From positions 24,301,501 to 24,365,500 of the forward strand of contig NC_090698.1 of the NCBI RefSeq assembly GCF_040954835.1: a stretch of DNA of 64,000 nt, written 5' to 3'. The translations under genes were made by a program, and so were the position numbers. This document shows, in pieces, positions 1 to 13,200 of the stretch (position 1 is the stretch's first letter; the number at the start of each line of letters is the position of its first letter). Source of the DNA: Lepisosteus oculatus (Eukaryota; Chordata; Actinopteri; Semionotiformes; Lepisosteidae). The notes under the pieces are model-generated. The model searched no databases, was not told where the DNA came from, and saw only the letters and a program-made list of their open reading frames with translations.

Positions 1-1135
1 ATAGATGCAAGATGAGAATGTGACAATTATCTCATGGATGCTCTGCTCCCCAGACCTGATACCCACTGAATATTAATTGAATGAACCAGGATGACATGTG
101 AAATCGAAGGGCTCAGAGACCACTGGAACAACACATTCTAGTTCAGACTCTGAGAGCAATAGATACATAATCCCATAAAACAGCATCTGCAACCTGGTGC
201 AAAGCATGCATCACAGGTGTACAGTTTGTTATTGTTTCCAGCAGTGGCAACACATGCTATATGACTGTGACTTTTACAGTACATCCCCTGTTGATCAGCC
301 CTGTTGGTGACAAATGTTAATCTGCATAATGAATTCACCCAGCCAATATCGAGTCTGTTCAATAAAATGTCAGGGCACCTTCTACAGAAAAGAAAGTTTG
401 CTAATTGCTTTTATTAAGTGACAGTTATTAAGCCATGTTTCTTTTGAGGCTGAGTATATTAATGACCATATCCTTACAAAAAAAAAGGATGAAGAAGATA
501 AAGCTTCATAGGTGACAGTTTAATATGGCATTGTATAATATGGTTTAATACAGTTTAATATGGTATACAGGGAAAAGTACTTCTAAAATAGGACACGAAA
601 GACACCTTTATACTATTTATGTCACAACATAAACATTTCATATCAAAATGGAAAGGATTCCAGACAATCCTCAACCACAGACTGCTGAACCTGTAGGAAT
701 TTAACAAGGGATTGGAGGGAATGAACACCAGTTTGTGCAAACTGCTGAGGACTATGAAGTGCATGTCTCTCTGAGGAGCTGGAATGAGATGGTTTAACCA
801 TTTCATGGCATCCAGACCTCAGCATTCCTCAAGTATTAAAGAAAACAAAATGAATCCCTGTCACTCAATGAAAGAGTTCTTCAAATGTAACACTGTAACT
901 GGGCCCAGAGGAGGGCATACCCTAGTTCTGGTCCTGGTAACCAGAATAATGATCAGAACTTCTGCCCCTAAGACAAATTAAACTTTAAAGTATCTTATGA
1001 ATATTTACAGATAAAAGCTCTGGCAAAACTAGTGATTTAAATTCAGACAGAACGTATGGTCTAAAAAGACCTAGCTAGAAACTGCATTCTACAATGTGTA
1101 GGACTTTGATTTTGTTCCTAGAAACTGTACAATAC
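1..1135. other. MRPS27 intron 5 (partial)
   Basis: AT-rich sequence without recognisable exon or repeat. The short frames here have no family landmarks and no splice-compatible continuation of MRPS27. Confidence 0.6.
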
Positions 1136-1250
1136 CTTATTCTTCAGGGTGTGTAGTGCCTTGTCACGGGCCTCATACTTCAGACATTGTCTAACCCAGC
1201 TGTGCGTGGTCCATTCTCTGAGGTACCAGCAATTTGGACTATGACGAAAC
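1136..1250 (-). CDS. MRPS27: MRPS27 exon 5
   Basis: Acceptor gcgattag|GTTTCG and donor AATAAG|gtattg. Completes the split Lys and encodes [18 protein letters not shown], then [20 protein letters not shown]. 115 bp, leaving in phase 0. The next exon (which in vertebrates starts near a GIFPD-type motif) is not found in 1-1135, so it lies left of the window. Confidence 0.92.
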
Positions 1251-4200
1251 CTAATCGCATTAGGGGGGGAAAAAAAACAATGTGTGAATCCCATTAATAT
1301 TAGACAAAATGATATTAGACCAGAAAATTCTTGTTAAATCCTACATTTAAAGCACCTGAGTAATGACAACAAGAATTGGCAACTGATGGCTTCAGCCTTC
1401 TACCTTTGCAACAGAATTTAGCATGTATTCATTTGCCAATTAACTGAAATCATAGATGTCCACTCGGGCTTCCCCTCAGATCTGTTAAGTTTTTATTTTA
1501 TTACATAAAATGTTGCTCTTAGGAGCAAATTACAAACCTTAAAAAAAAAGATACAGTATATGAATTCCCCACACTATAAACAACCCAGTGTAAGCCTTCA
1601 GAAGTATTAACAAGGAGGGTCTTCTGCTTTCACATCTTACTAGAGCATGCATCAGGGGTTTCTGGAATAGCACTGAAAATAATATACAACTACATCATAA
1701 ATCAGGTCTCCCCAACCTAGTACTGGGGACCACAGCGTCTTTCAGCTTGTGTTCCAGATACTTCGAATTCAAATTAAGCCTCACAAACTAAACTGTTTGC
1801 TTAATTAAGCCTTAATTATTTTTCATTCTAAACAGTTAAAGGTTTTAGGTCACCAAGTAACATTTATGAATGTACCGAAATACCTAAAGATTTATAAACT
1901 GAAAGCAATTAGTTTATATTCGTTTGTACAATCAGTACAATGAAAGGCACAGATCTCAACTGTAAAAAATCAGAGGCCACTGAGGTCTGTTTAAGAGCAA
2001 GTTTAGGAACTCCTGGTTTAAACATCAAAGCACAATTGAAAGATCACAACTCTCAGGTTTTCCCACTTTCACAAGCATCACAATGCCTCCTTTCTTGAGA
2101 TAACTAGATACTCAAGTGCACTGTACCACCCATTATTTTCACAATTTGTAGTTATGTTTTTGTGTTGTAGACATTGAGAAAAAATAGATAAAGAGATCTA
2201 AAAAAAAAATGCACAGAATCATACACCAAACAATAGGAAGAAAAATCAGTCTATATAACAGGAATTAAAGGTAGGACTCTGTGCAGAGCTTCATTTAACT
2301 GGGAAACTGTCAGTTGATCACAAAGGTACGAAAGCAATGATAACGCAAAACAATGCTTTCACTTTTGATCCTGGTGTTTTTAGTTACTTGTTTTAATTGG
2401 TTTCAGTGATGAAGATAATGGTAGTTTCTGTATAATCACTTTTTGAAAAACAAAGGCCTTGGCGTCATTCTGCACCCCCCAGATGTCATTAATAATCCAG
2501 CGTTTTTAGCTTGGCCTCCGATAGGTTGAGAGCAGAGCACAAAGCGATGGGGTGAGCTGCTGTTGCTATGGCAATGCAGGAATAAGATTTCCCCAGGAGT
2601 CTGGTGATGTGCTCGATATGGGTTTCTCACTCAGATTTACAGCCATGATTTGCAACTGTTAAAGTTGTTAAACTTTATTTCCAACTTATCTGACTGTGTA
2701 ATATTACCCATTAGATGTGTAAATGCTGTTTCATGCTTTAGAAAAACAAACATCATATCCTAACTCACATCTCTTATTCACTGTCTAATTCTGAAATGAG
2801 ACCTAATTTATTGTCTGAATAGGAAATAGCATGTTACTGCAACGCCTGTCAAACACTCAGTTGTGCTATTCAAATCTGTGAAATTGTAACTAAACTAAAA
2901 AATAAAAGCACTTGTTTAAAGCAAGGCTTGATGATATTAGACCTTGTAAATGACATGCTTTAATTAATTCAAATGACTCATTACCCAGAATCTCTGTTTT
3001 ATGCAGTGCAAAATTAACAATTATCTTCACCAACATGCTGGGAGATCACACTGCATATACCTATTTATAATAAAAAATAATAAAAAATCATTTTATTCTT
3101 CACAGCTCACTTAAGACATTTTAAACAAAGGAGGACAGTAGTGTAAATGTCCTTTAACTCTGGTTATAAATAATTATACTTGTAACCTAACCTTAAAGCT
3201 AACTGGTACAAAACAGAGACAAAAGAGTGGTATCTGGCTTTCAAAGTGCAATTTATGCACACTGTCTTCCATGAATACAGTTTTCGGAACTGAAGACCAT
3301 CTGAGGGGCTCACACTGGCACACCATGTGAAACCACTCCAAAACATGCGTTAGACATGCTTCGCGAATTGGACACTGAGTTGTTTTGAGTGTGTGCCAAG
3401 TTAATGGTCTTGGCTGAAGAACCATGGAAATCACAAGATTGGCATTCACTCTCCCATGGTAAATTAACAGTGGCTGATTTGCCTCAGTACACCATAGAAA
3501 CCATTACGGAACAGGCAACCTGATGAGTGGCCCTGGGAAGAAATACTACTGAGCTCAGTTCTCAGCGGCTTCACCTGTCTGATCTATTTGACCCACTATT
3601 CTCATACAGTGTGGATATGCTCTTTTACTAACATATGTGTTGAAAAGGGAGAAAACGTTTACTCCAAATAATGGGGAAAAAAAGAAGCCAAAAAACTTTC
3701 TGGCTATTAATCTAACAGAAGATTTTCCTTTCCTTTTCTGAAATGATGACCCAATATTAATGAAGTACCAACACAACACATACACAAGAACAGACGTTTG
3801 ATGAGCTGATTTTAATCAGTTACATTAATAAGCTAGAGACGTGACAAGAAATTACAACATCAATATATTTAAAAGGTCAAAAGAAGCACTATAAAGCATA
3901 TAAAATAAAGTAATATTTAATGCATTGCACATAATGCAAAAATGACAAAACTGTTTTCCATTCTTTTAGCAATTGTTCATGACATCATGAAGAAAGGACT
4001 TCAAGTACCATGATATAATTAACAAAATTCTAATTAATATTCTTAAAGGGACTCTTTCATTGTAAGCAATTATATATCCCATTAATACTTTGAACATTCC
4101 ATTATGCAAATGAAATGACCAATAATTTTAAAAACAAGAGCTCAGTGGTACCAGTGAGTAAGTGAGTCTGCATACTTACAGATAAGAAATATTGCACTTC

Positions 4201-7200
4201 AGCTTTAGACATACTGTATGCTATGTGTACTTGCTCAGTATCTGAAAAACACTGTCTGAGCACACATTTAAATAATCTATTTTATTGGAACTGATGATAT
4301 GCAGTTTTGACAGGCAACTGGGAGTCAAATATCATTTAATACAGTCCAGCAGGAAAAATGTGCTCATACTTAAATTCTTCTGAATCTTCCATAGATTTCA
4401 CACATCATCTTACTATGGATGGTAAACAATTACTATATGCTAAAAGGGTCAAATGTCAGTTATACTAATAAAAAGTGATCTCATACTGGAGAGAATCCAT
4501 TTAGTCTTGAAGCAGTAATTGTAAAGTCAACTCAATTAACTTGTTCAGGTTCAACAGTGGAAAAACAAGTGGAAACTACAAGGAAGTGCATCTAAAACTG
4601 TAAAAATAGAAAAAGATTTTTTTTTCCCCCACAAAGTGTTGTAAGACTTTCAAGCAAGCTAACCAGCCATCTTGTCAAAACGGGCTTCTTTTAAGAAACA
4701 ACTGCATGACATTCTTCAATTTGGCAACTAAATGGCCTCCTCTCATTTGTAATCTCTCCTATGTTTTTTATGTTTAAAGGTTATTTTCCTTTAAAATGAA
4801 TTTAAGAGGGAACCATTAGTCCACACTTACAGAGCAAGGATGTTCTCTTTTTTTCCTCTTCCCGACCCACATATACTGTAAATATAGTACTCTATCTTGT
4901 TTATGAGAGGCCTCTGAATATAGATAACGAATTTTCATTAAAAAAAGAAGGAAGCCAGTGAAAGGAAAAGGCACACAAAAACTAGCAATAATCAAGTCTT
5001 GATTATTTTTAGGGTGTATGTTTTGTGTTTTTGCATATCGCTGAAAATAGAGATAATTATGGCAGATATTTTTTTAATGAAATCACCAGTCACTAACATT
5101 TACATCAAAGTATTAATTAAACGATGTATTAAATATGCATAACAATTTGTAGATTTTTTAAAATTCAATAAGATGATTATATAAAAGTTTATATGAATCA
5201 CATTATTTTACTACTTGAAATGTTATACAAAATACTGAAAACCTGTTACTGAAGATAGAAATGTCATGTCCTTTTTCAGAAACTGACATCATGACATCAT
5301 GTTGAGGGAGGCATACAGTATGCCTCCAAATTACTGGCATATAGAAGACAAGACAGATGTCACCCAAGTAGGATATCACCAGTACTGAGACCTGCCCTTG
5401 ACACTGTACCAATAGCAGAAGCGAAATTAAGGTATTTTTGTATGCTCTCCTACTTAAATTAGTTACATATTAAAACTGCTGCTCTACTTTTAATATGTGT
5501 TAATGTTGTTTTCCTTCACTCCCTTCTAGCATTCAGTCTTTTACAATGAATCCACATTTCATCATTTAATGAAGTTCTTCAATACAAGATAATATATGTA
5601 TGGTTTCATTATCTTTATTTACAGATTTGTTTTTTGCAAGGGTAGTTATAGATCACTTTATTAGCTTGCATTATCTTGCATTAGGAATTTGTCTTTTCGC
5701 ATACCCCAGCTTGCTCTCTACGAGACACACAGGCACACAGACAGGGAGAGAGAAGCTTGGGGTTAGAGCGCAGGGTCAGCCATTTATACAGCGCCCCTGG
5801 AGCAGCATGGGTTAAGGGCCTTGGTCAGGGGCCCAACAGAGGAGGATTCCTCTGCAGGCTTCGGGATTTGAACCGGCAACCTTCCAGCCACAGGCGCGGA
5901 TCCTTAGCCACAGTTCCACCGCTCCGCCCATATAAAAATCTTAGTAGCTGATGCTTGTGTCACAGCCAGGTTTAGACATGATTCTGCTGCCTCAGATATT
6001 GACTGAAAATAAAATTAACTCTTGGGTACTACGGACCCTTCAGAAATCATTTTACAAAGCCTCTACTGCCACTCTCGCTATCAGTCAGACACTAGTCTAG
6101 ACATCATTTCAGGTGCTCTGTATTAGTCTGGCAGAAGTCTGGACTTCTTTACTTTTTGACATTTTATCAAGTTCATTTTAACCAGTCCACGCACTCTGGC
6201 TGTTTTTTCTGACAATCCCACAACAGCTGAGGAAATATAAAATCCACAGTGTGGGCACAAAGAGGATACTGACTCGCCAGGAGACAGGATGTGAATCCAT
6301 AAGTTAATGGCAATCAAACAAGAACTGGGGTTTATATTTTCACATTTTTATACAGGAATAAATGAGACAGCAATCCATACTTACTTGTACAGATAATACT
6401 CCGCATGATCAATCTCTTCTCTTGAGGATATGTTGTCAACAAACTGGAAAGACAAAAACAATTGAAACATCACTGTGAATAAAATCAAAAAACTTTTTTC
6501 ATACCTTAGTACCATGCTACATATATAGGATATTGCACACCAAAACAATAAATATGAACAAAAAAATCACTGTAGAACTCTTTAAAATCTGTCTGTCTTT
6601 CCACAAATTAGATACAAATCTATAATATTAACAGTAAAATTAAATTACAGTTAAATTACTGCACAAATTATTTTTATTTCTTTTTACTTCTAACAACACC
6701 CTGCCTTCTGATGCACTTCACATCAAACTTTCTTGTTATAGGCCTTTAGAAAATGGTTACTATATCTTAAAAAAGGAATATGATATATCAAATATTTTCT
6801 AGACTACAAACACTATTCTTTCTATTCAATTTGCTAGCAAGAAAAGCCTTTAGATTGAAGGTGAATATATAACTTGTTGTTTATATGCAGGGTGGCTGAG
6901 CTGTGACACGAAAAAAAGAAAAATGTAGTATTAAGAAAATTTGAACTGGAACCTGCAGTGAGGAATGGCATTTGAGTGAATGTCTGTGAGTGTATAAATT
7001 GTAAGAAGCAGGTGCTGAAAAAAAATCAGGTGGCAGAAAACTTCTTCCTGGGCTGACCATCTGCTGGTCTGTAGCATGAAAATATTTCATTTTAGTTGCT
7101 GATCCTCATGACTCAACCATAAGGTCAAACATTTATTCATCAAGTCAGCTAGAAACTAAAAGAAACTAGTTTATATCCATCACTTTTCTTACAGGGCCTA

Positions 7201-10200
7201 AGTGCTTTTATAGTTAAGACTATGAAATATTACAATGCTCCCTTTTCTTCTCAAAGTGTTGTGCAAGATCAGAAACAAACGAGCAAATGAAGGCAGACGT
7301 TTTGTGCATTCAAAACAGGAAGAACTATTTTTAAATGTGTGTGTTATTTATCACCACAAATCCACAATGATCCAATTTAATTTCCCTCAAGAAAAAAAGG
7401 AGAAGACGCTTTTCCTGGTATCCAGATTAGTAAATATGCCTTGCTGTGTTTCACTACGAGCCAGACAACACCTGGCAGTTTGGAGGGTTTTCATAAGAAC
7501 TCAACTGGGCCAAGACGACAGTGACAGCTGGAGGTCAGCCACATTTGTCTGGCGGCATGAGCTCAGGGAAACCTGCCTGAGTGCAGAAAAGCAGACACAT
7601 CAAAGCTGCCTGGGAACTGCCTTCCCAGCACTCCCTCCTGCATGATAAATTATGTCTCTAATGGCTGGCCCATGCGGTGCTGCACAGCGCCAACTACCAG
7701 CACAGCGAATCAGGCTGACACATCAGAGGAGAGTGTCAAGGTCGTGGGCTGTATCCTGGAGCAAGGCATTATTTTTACTTCTACATGAACTTATCCCTCT
7801 GAAGCCCAAAACCCCCAAAACGGCAGTTAATCGATATTCTGTATTGTCCCAACGAACGAAGTTTAGAATGAAGTTCTAATCAAGTTTATTTCTCCATTTG
7901 TATTACTTTGTGCAACAAATCTATACAAAAGAATTCAAATCAAATCAAACTTTATTTATTAAATGCACAACAATACAGCATGCAGCAGTAGTTGCTGGCA
8001 ATGTAATGTCTTTTCGACGAGCTCACCAGGGGGGTGAGTAAATGTGGGTTGGGAGAGGCATCTGGCTCACTTTTTCTGCTGCTTCTTCAGCCAGGTATAC
8101 TGTAGGTACAGTTTTTTTCTTTTTCTAAAAAAGAAACCAGCCTCTTATTTCATCAATTCCTTTTGGACATTCAAAGCTATGAACCCATAATCATCAGTGC
8201 CTGCAGAAAGATCCATTTTCTGTATTTTTTATCACTGTCTCCTGCACACTTTGGAGATGTTGGGATCCGGGCTGACTGTGCTCACAATTACTAATCGGAC
8301 ATGCTACTCCGATTTTGTCACAGTCTGCTGCAAGGATGTAGTCTGTCCTATCTCAAGTCTGGGCTAAAAATACCTTCTTTGTCTGCACTGGTAAAGGCAA
8401 AACTTACTTTTCACCACAGAGATCTTGCTGCTGTAAAAAATGTGCTACTTAAAGATCTCACATTTGTACTTATAAAATTGTCAAGTTCACTTATTTGTCG
8501 TAGTTAACAAAAAATATATATACATCAGCCAATGCTTTCTGTATCACTAGGAGTTAATAACATTTTATCAAAAAAATATAAATATATTCTATAATAAGAG
8601 TATAAACAAGTAGGATGATTAAAAACAAACTACTAGTTTTAAAACAAACTACTACTTTTAAAACAAATTCAAAACAAAATTCAAATACTTAAATTGTGAT
8701 ACCTGTGACAGGACAAGGCAACTGTAGGATTATTTACATGTATTTGACTAACTGGACACACTGTTAGGGACACAGCTGAGTATCTTGGGTCCCACCACCA
8801 AGTCCTGCACCTCTTACCTTTACTTTTTTCCATCAACTTCTGTGCATTAGCAAATAACTTCATCTTTATAAAGACTGGATCTACTCAGCAAATGCTTTCA
8901 GTCTCACTAGAAGTCATTATCCATACATTGGAAAGGATCTATCATTGTGTCTACCGGGGAATATTATATAACTTAGATTCACAGATGTATTTTGCTGACA
9001 TAGCAATGCTTTAATCAATGGCTCAATTGTTATGTTTTAAATGTAAAAAAGAATTGAATTCCCATTAAACTTATTGCTGTTATTTGTACGTAGACATGCA
9101 CAGATACAGATACGTGGGATTCTGGTCACGGCTTTAATTACAATAACCCATGAAACTGTAACTCTTATTTAAACTGTAATACTGTAGGTATTACAGTTTA
9201 TTACAGTGTATTACAATTTACCTAAACACCCTGGTATGGATTTAAGATAATGTTAATGTTAAAATATTCTGGTTGCATCTCTATATTAAGGTTAATATAG
9301 ACAAAGAACTATACATAAAATATACACATATAAACAAATAAAGATTAAAAGCTTTTCATATCAATTTTAGTACGGTATAATATTCACATCCATTTCTATA
9401 ATTTTGGCAATAGTCTAATGGCTGTTGCTTTTGACTCAGAGTTGGCCTTCTTTATGATTTCATTCTTAAAACAGTGCTGGTCTGAAATGAAAGACTCAAT
9501 ACATTGTCAGCAGAATGTTAATTCAGACTTTATGTACAGTATGCTTCAGCATGTGCAGTAACATTCATTTTTTATTTTATTTTATTTACCCTCATCTCTA
9601 TGATCGAACTGAACTGCTAGAATTACTCATCCTGAATATGTACTTTTTTCACTGATTCCATGCATTTATGTTTTATTTTATAGTTTTCCCAGAAAATACT
9701 CAAAATAACATAATCAGACAAATACAATAAAAACAATCCTATGGATTTATTATAGAACAATTATTCCCCTGGGTTACCACAGAATCAATCTTGAGACATT
9801 ATGCACATACTGTAATTTATGTGTTGCTTTTAGAACACAATATACTGTAAGAGTCCTGTTATAAGCAAAGATGGACTTAAGTGTATTTATGCAGTACGGG
9901 CAATTAATGATTTGTTATTGCTGAGTTCTTCTTCTACAGTGCTTATCTGGGAAACTAAAGCATGATCTTTTTTACTTAGTAAAAATGAAAATCACCCTCC
10001 AAACGAAAAGGCACATTTTAGAACTATGCAGTATGATTACAATCATTTAAAGAACATCTTAAAATTAACTGCATAGTAAACCATATCCATAAGTATTCAT
10101 GCTAAACTAATACTGGATATACAACAACACAAACAGAAACAATTTCAGGATTTTCAGCTATTCGTCAAAATCAAAAGCCTGAAAAATGGCAACATTCTAT

Positions 10201-13200
10201 TTTTACAGTGACAAAATGTTTTAGAGAGTTCTAGTTAATACACTATACACATTCCTGGTGCATTATAATTACACAGACAGTTGTTTTCAATACAATATTT
10301 TTAATCAAAACCGAAAGCCAAAAATGGGTTCTTTGTACAAAAAAAAGTTAAAATCACCATCTCAATGAGAAAGGCAGAAGGTCTTGAAAATGTGTCTAAG
10401 AAAGTGAGCTGTTATCCTAGTCCAGGAATCAGTTTTTATAGGTTCCCATTAAATCACCAATGTCTGTATATATGGAATAATTCCACTGTGACCACTTCAA
10501 TGTTACAATAGGAAACAATGTCAGTTTTTTATCAATGTAAAAAAAGGTTTATAGCCCAAATATCAAAGGGGAGACCTGATTAAAGAAAGGGAGGCATAAA
10601 ATGCCCAGTGGAAGGAGGGTGTTGAAGATTTGTTCTATCAAGAATCCACTGTCAACGAGAGTAAATTTCATCCCACTCACTCAATTGGAGAAGAGCTTGG
10701 AACTCCACTACCACCTAAACAGGTGATGAAAGCTACCATACAGATGAAAAAAAAAAAACAAGGAAAATGATAGTGATGTATTTCCAGCTGAATATGTAAG
10801 CATGGTAGACCGAAACTAACACTGTACCTCCACACTCTGAGCACACAGATCATGAATGAAGACAAAAATCCAGCTGTAGAAATTTTTCTTTGCTATCTAC
10901 TGAACAGAATCCCCGTGTAAGTTCTCACATTTAAGACACACATCTGATTTTTACAGTCTAACAATTACTTGAAAAACACTGCAAGTAATGCCAGCAATGA
11001 ATGCAGCAGGTGTTTTAATGACTGTGACATCAAAACTCACAGCAAACTGAATGGTCTACTATTCAATCCTCATTCCCATCGTACTGTATGGGAACGAAAT
11101 GTGGATAGTATACAGGACATTCTTAAAAGAAATGAAGTTTCTCAACTTCTCTCTTTGCAGAAGAATTCATGTATCAATAGGGAAGATGGAGCACATTCAG
11201 TGCTCTCTCTCAAACAGGCACAGCAAGCATTGATTAACTGCTTCATCTGCAATCATCCCAATTGGTTTAGTTATGTTAACATCAAACAGCTAGTAGTATT
11301 AAAACATAAGTTAAATTGTATGGTCCATTTAAAGGTATTAGGTAATTATGTGAATAGATCGTGCCCTGCACATACTCATTTTATCAACAATAATTGTCAG
11401 AGCTTTCATTTGTCTTACCCGTGCTATGGTTAAGGAGCTGACAGGCAACTTCCTCTCATAAGTCTTGTCCATTAGAAATGCTAATTCAGCTGTGGAGAAA
11501 ATAACATTCAGATAAGAAAGAGCTGGATAATTAGACAGTGGTAAACTGATTACCTCTTTTCTTTTTAAATGAAAAACACCACTTAAATATACAAACTAGT
11601 GCCATTAATCCAACCCTTGATTCAATAAAATTATTACTGTCCATGTTGTTACGATTTCCTTATTTTATTACCTGAGAGAAAGCTACCCTTCTCAGGGCTG
11701 CTTTGTTTAAAACAAAAGATAAATTAGTACTATTCATTATAGTTTAAAAGAGAAAACAGAGTGACATAATTAAGAAAACGGGCAGTCCTGATCCTTTACA
11801 CGATTGTTTAGAATACTTTATATGATACGCTTAGTCATTCCTCTGCGTTTAAAAATGTAGTTTTATGTATCCACTGAAACCAAATAAAGATTTTCGCAGA
11901 CTGATGCAATACTTCTAAGATATTAAGATCCTCAACATATGAAAAAAACTGAGCTGTATAAATGACCAAAATAATATTTTTAATAAAAACATGACGATCA
12001 AAATATTTTTCTGCTGTGCTGTATTACTTTGTTTTCTAAGCTTCAGACATCCATCCAACTTTCTTATGGTAATTCAGACTGAGCAGCCGAGTCATGCTTC
12101 AAACACAAAGTGATAAGAATTTTGGCTTTCTATTTTATTCCATCAGTGGATCTGGTCTCATGTTAAAAGGAATATGAAACAGCCTGATCATAAAAGTGAA
12201 TAACTAAGATTTGCCCCCTCTCAACTAGGTGGTCTGCTTCTTATGAAGATAAAGTTCTTCTCCTGCCATCTTCCAGGAAGGTGGAACCACAGAGATTTAA
12301 CCTCTTTTGGACTTTCAAACATCAATTCTGCAAACCTGCCACACTGGATAACAGGCAATATGGAACCTCGTGTTGTAATCAGGCTTGCCATTATTACAAT
12401 AACTTCCACAGGAAAATGAAGAATGTTTCCTCTACGCCTTTTTCTTTCTTTTAAATGTTATGGGTTTAACAAATGAGAAATTCACTGAAGATGTTAATAA
12501 ACAGCTGAATAATATTAATTTTGTAATAGTTCAGGTGGGTAGCTGCGTCAGCATGTGTAGGCTGCAAAGGAACAAGCAATAGGTTTATTCCATGCTGAAA
12601 AAAGAAGAAAGAAAACACAACATTTTGGCTTTCTTCAGGTGTGAGAAAGACAAGGCGGTAAGCAAAGGTAATGTAGCGGGAGAACTAAAGCTGGGAGAGA
12701 GGAGGAGCGAGAGGCGGGAGCAGGGGACAGAAAGAGAGGCCAATCAAGAGGTGTGAAGTCAGAATAGGTGCATAGAGGTGTGAAATGAAACCTACAATGA
12801 ATAGAGAGAATTTAGAAGAAAAGTAGTCTGTCGTTAAGAGAAGGGGGAAGGTGTGATCCTAGCTGCAGGATAATTTTGGATTCTGTAGTCTTTCTGATGT
12901 ATGAGTTCGGAAAACCGTCTTTGAGAACACAGACGGAGAGATTAGTGTGGTCGTGGCCGTCAGAGGTGAAATGAGAAACAATGGGCTTGGAGAGGTCTTT
13001 AATCTTCACAGCCCTAACATGTTCTCAGAAGAGGTCTCTGAGTCTCCTTCCTGTTTCTCCAATGTAGATGGCTGGGCATTTACTGCAAGAGAAACAGTAA
13101 ATAAGGTTGCTGGAAGTACAAGATGCCATCTGGGTGATCCGGATAATTCCTTAATTTTTTAATGTTAATCAGTCTTTTTGGTGCTCCCTTGTGACCCTGA

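Larger units (their letters stand above)
1251..6384. other. MRPS27 intron 4
   Basis: Five kb of mostly AT-rich sequence. It holds one tRNA-derived SINE (5646-5932) and a GC-richer, conserved-looking block around 2440-2630 with an RFX-type X-box. The frames at 3174-3449 and 3555-3785 show no recognisable motif. I see nothing else to name. Confidence 0.6.
6444..11418. other. MRPS27 intron 3
   Basis: Contains a GC-richer block (about 7440-7800), a fish-type repeat tail (7934-8060), a short tandem duplication (about 8620-8665) and a LINE-like scrap near 11050-11200. The 136-codon frame at 7235-7645 looks accidental. Otherwise it is simple AT-rich intron. Confidence 0.55.

Noticed and set aside
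3174..3449. 91-codon minus frame in MRPS27 intron 4
   Set aside because: No recognisable protein family and no splice logic with MRPS27.
5864..5910. tRNA gene candidate (A and B boxes)
   Set aside because: Boxes belong to a SINE head; no cloverleaf with proper acceptor stem, and the body continues into SINE sequence found elsewhere.
7235..7645. 136-codon plus frame
   Set aside because: No family landmarks, composition typical of intron, no splice-consistent partners; kept only as a composition note.
10969..11433. 154-codon plus frame in MRPS27 intron 3, overlapping exon 3 on the other strand
   Set aside because: No recognisable domain; it partly covers a LINE scrap in another frame and the antisense of a real exon.
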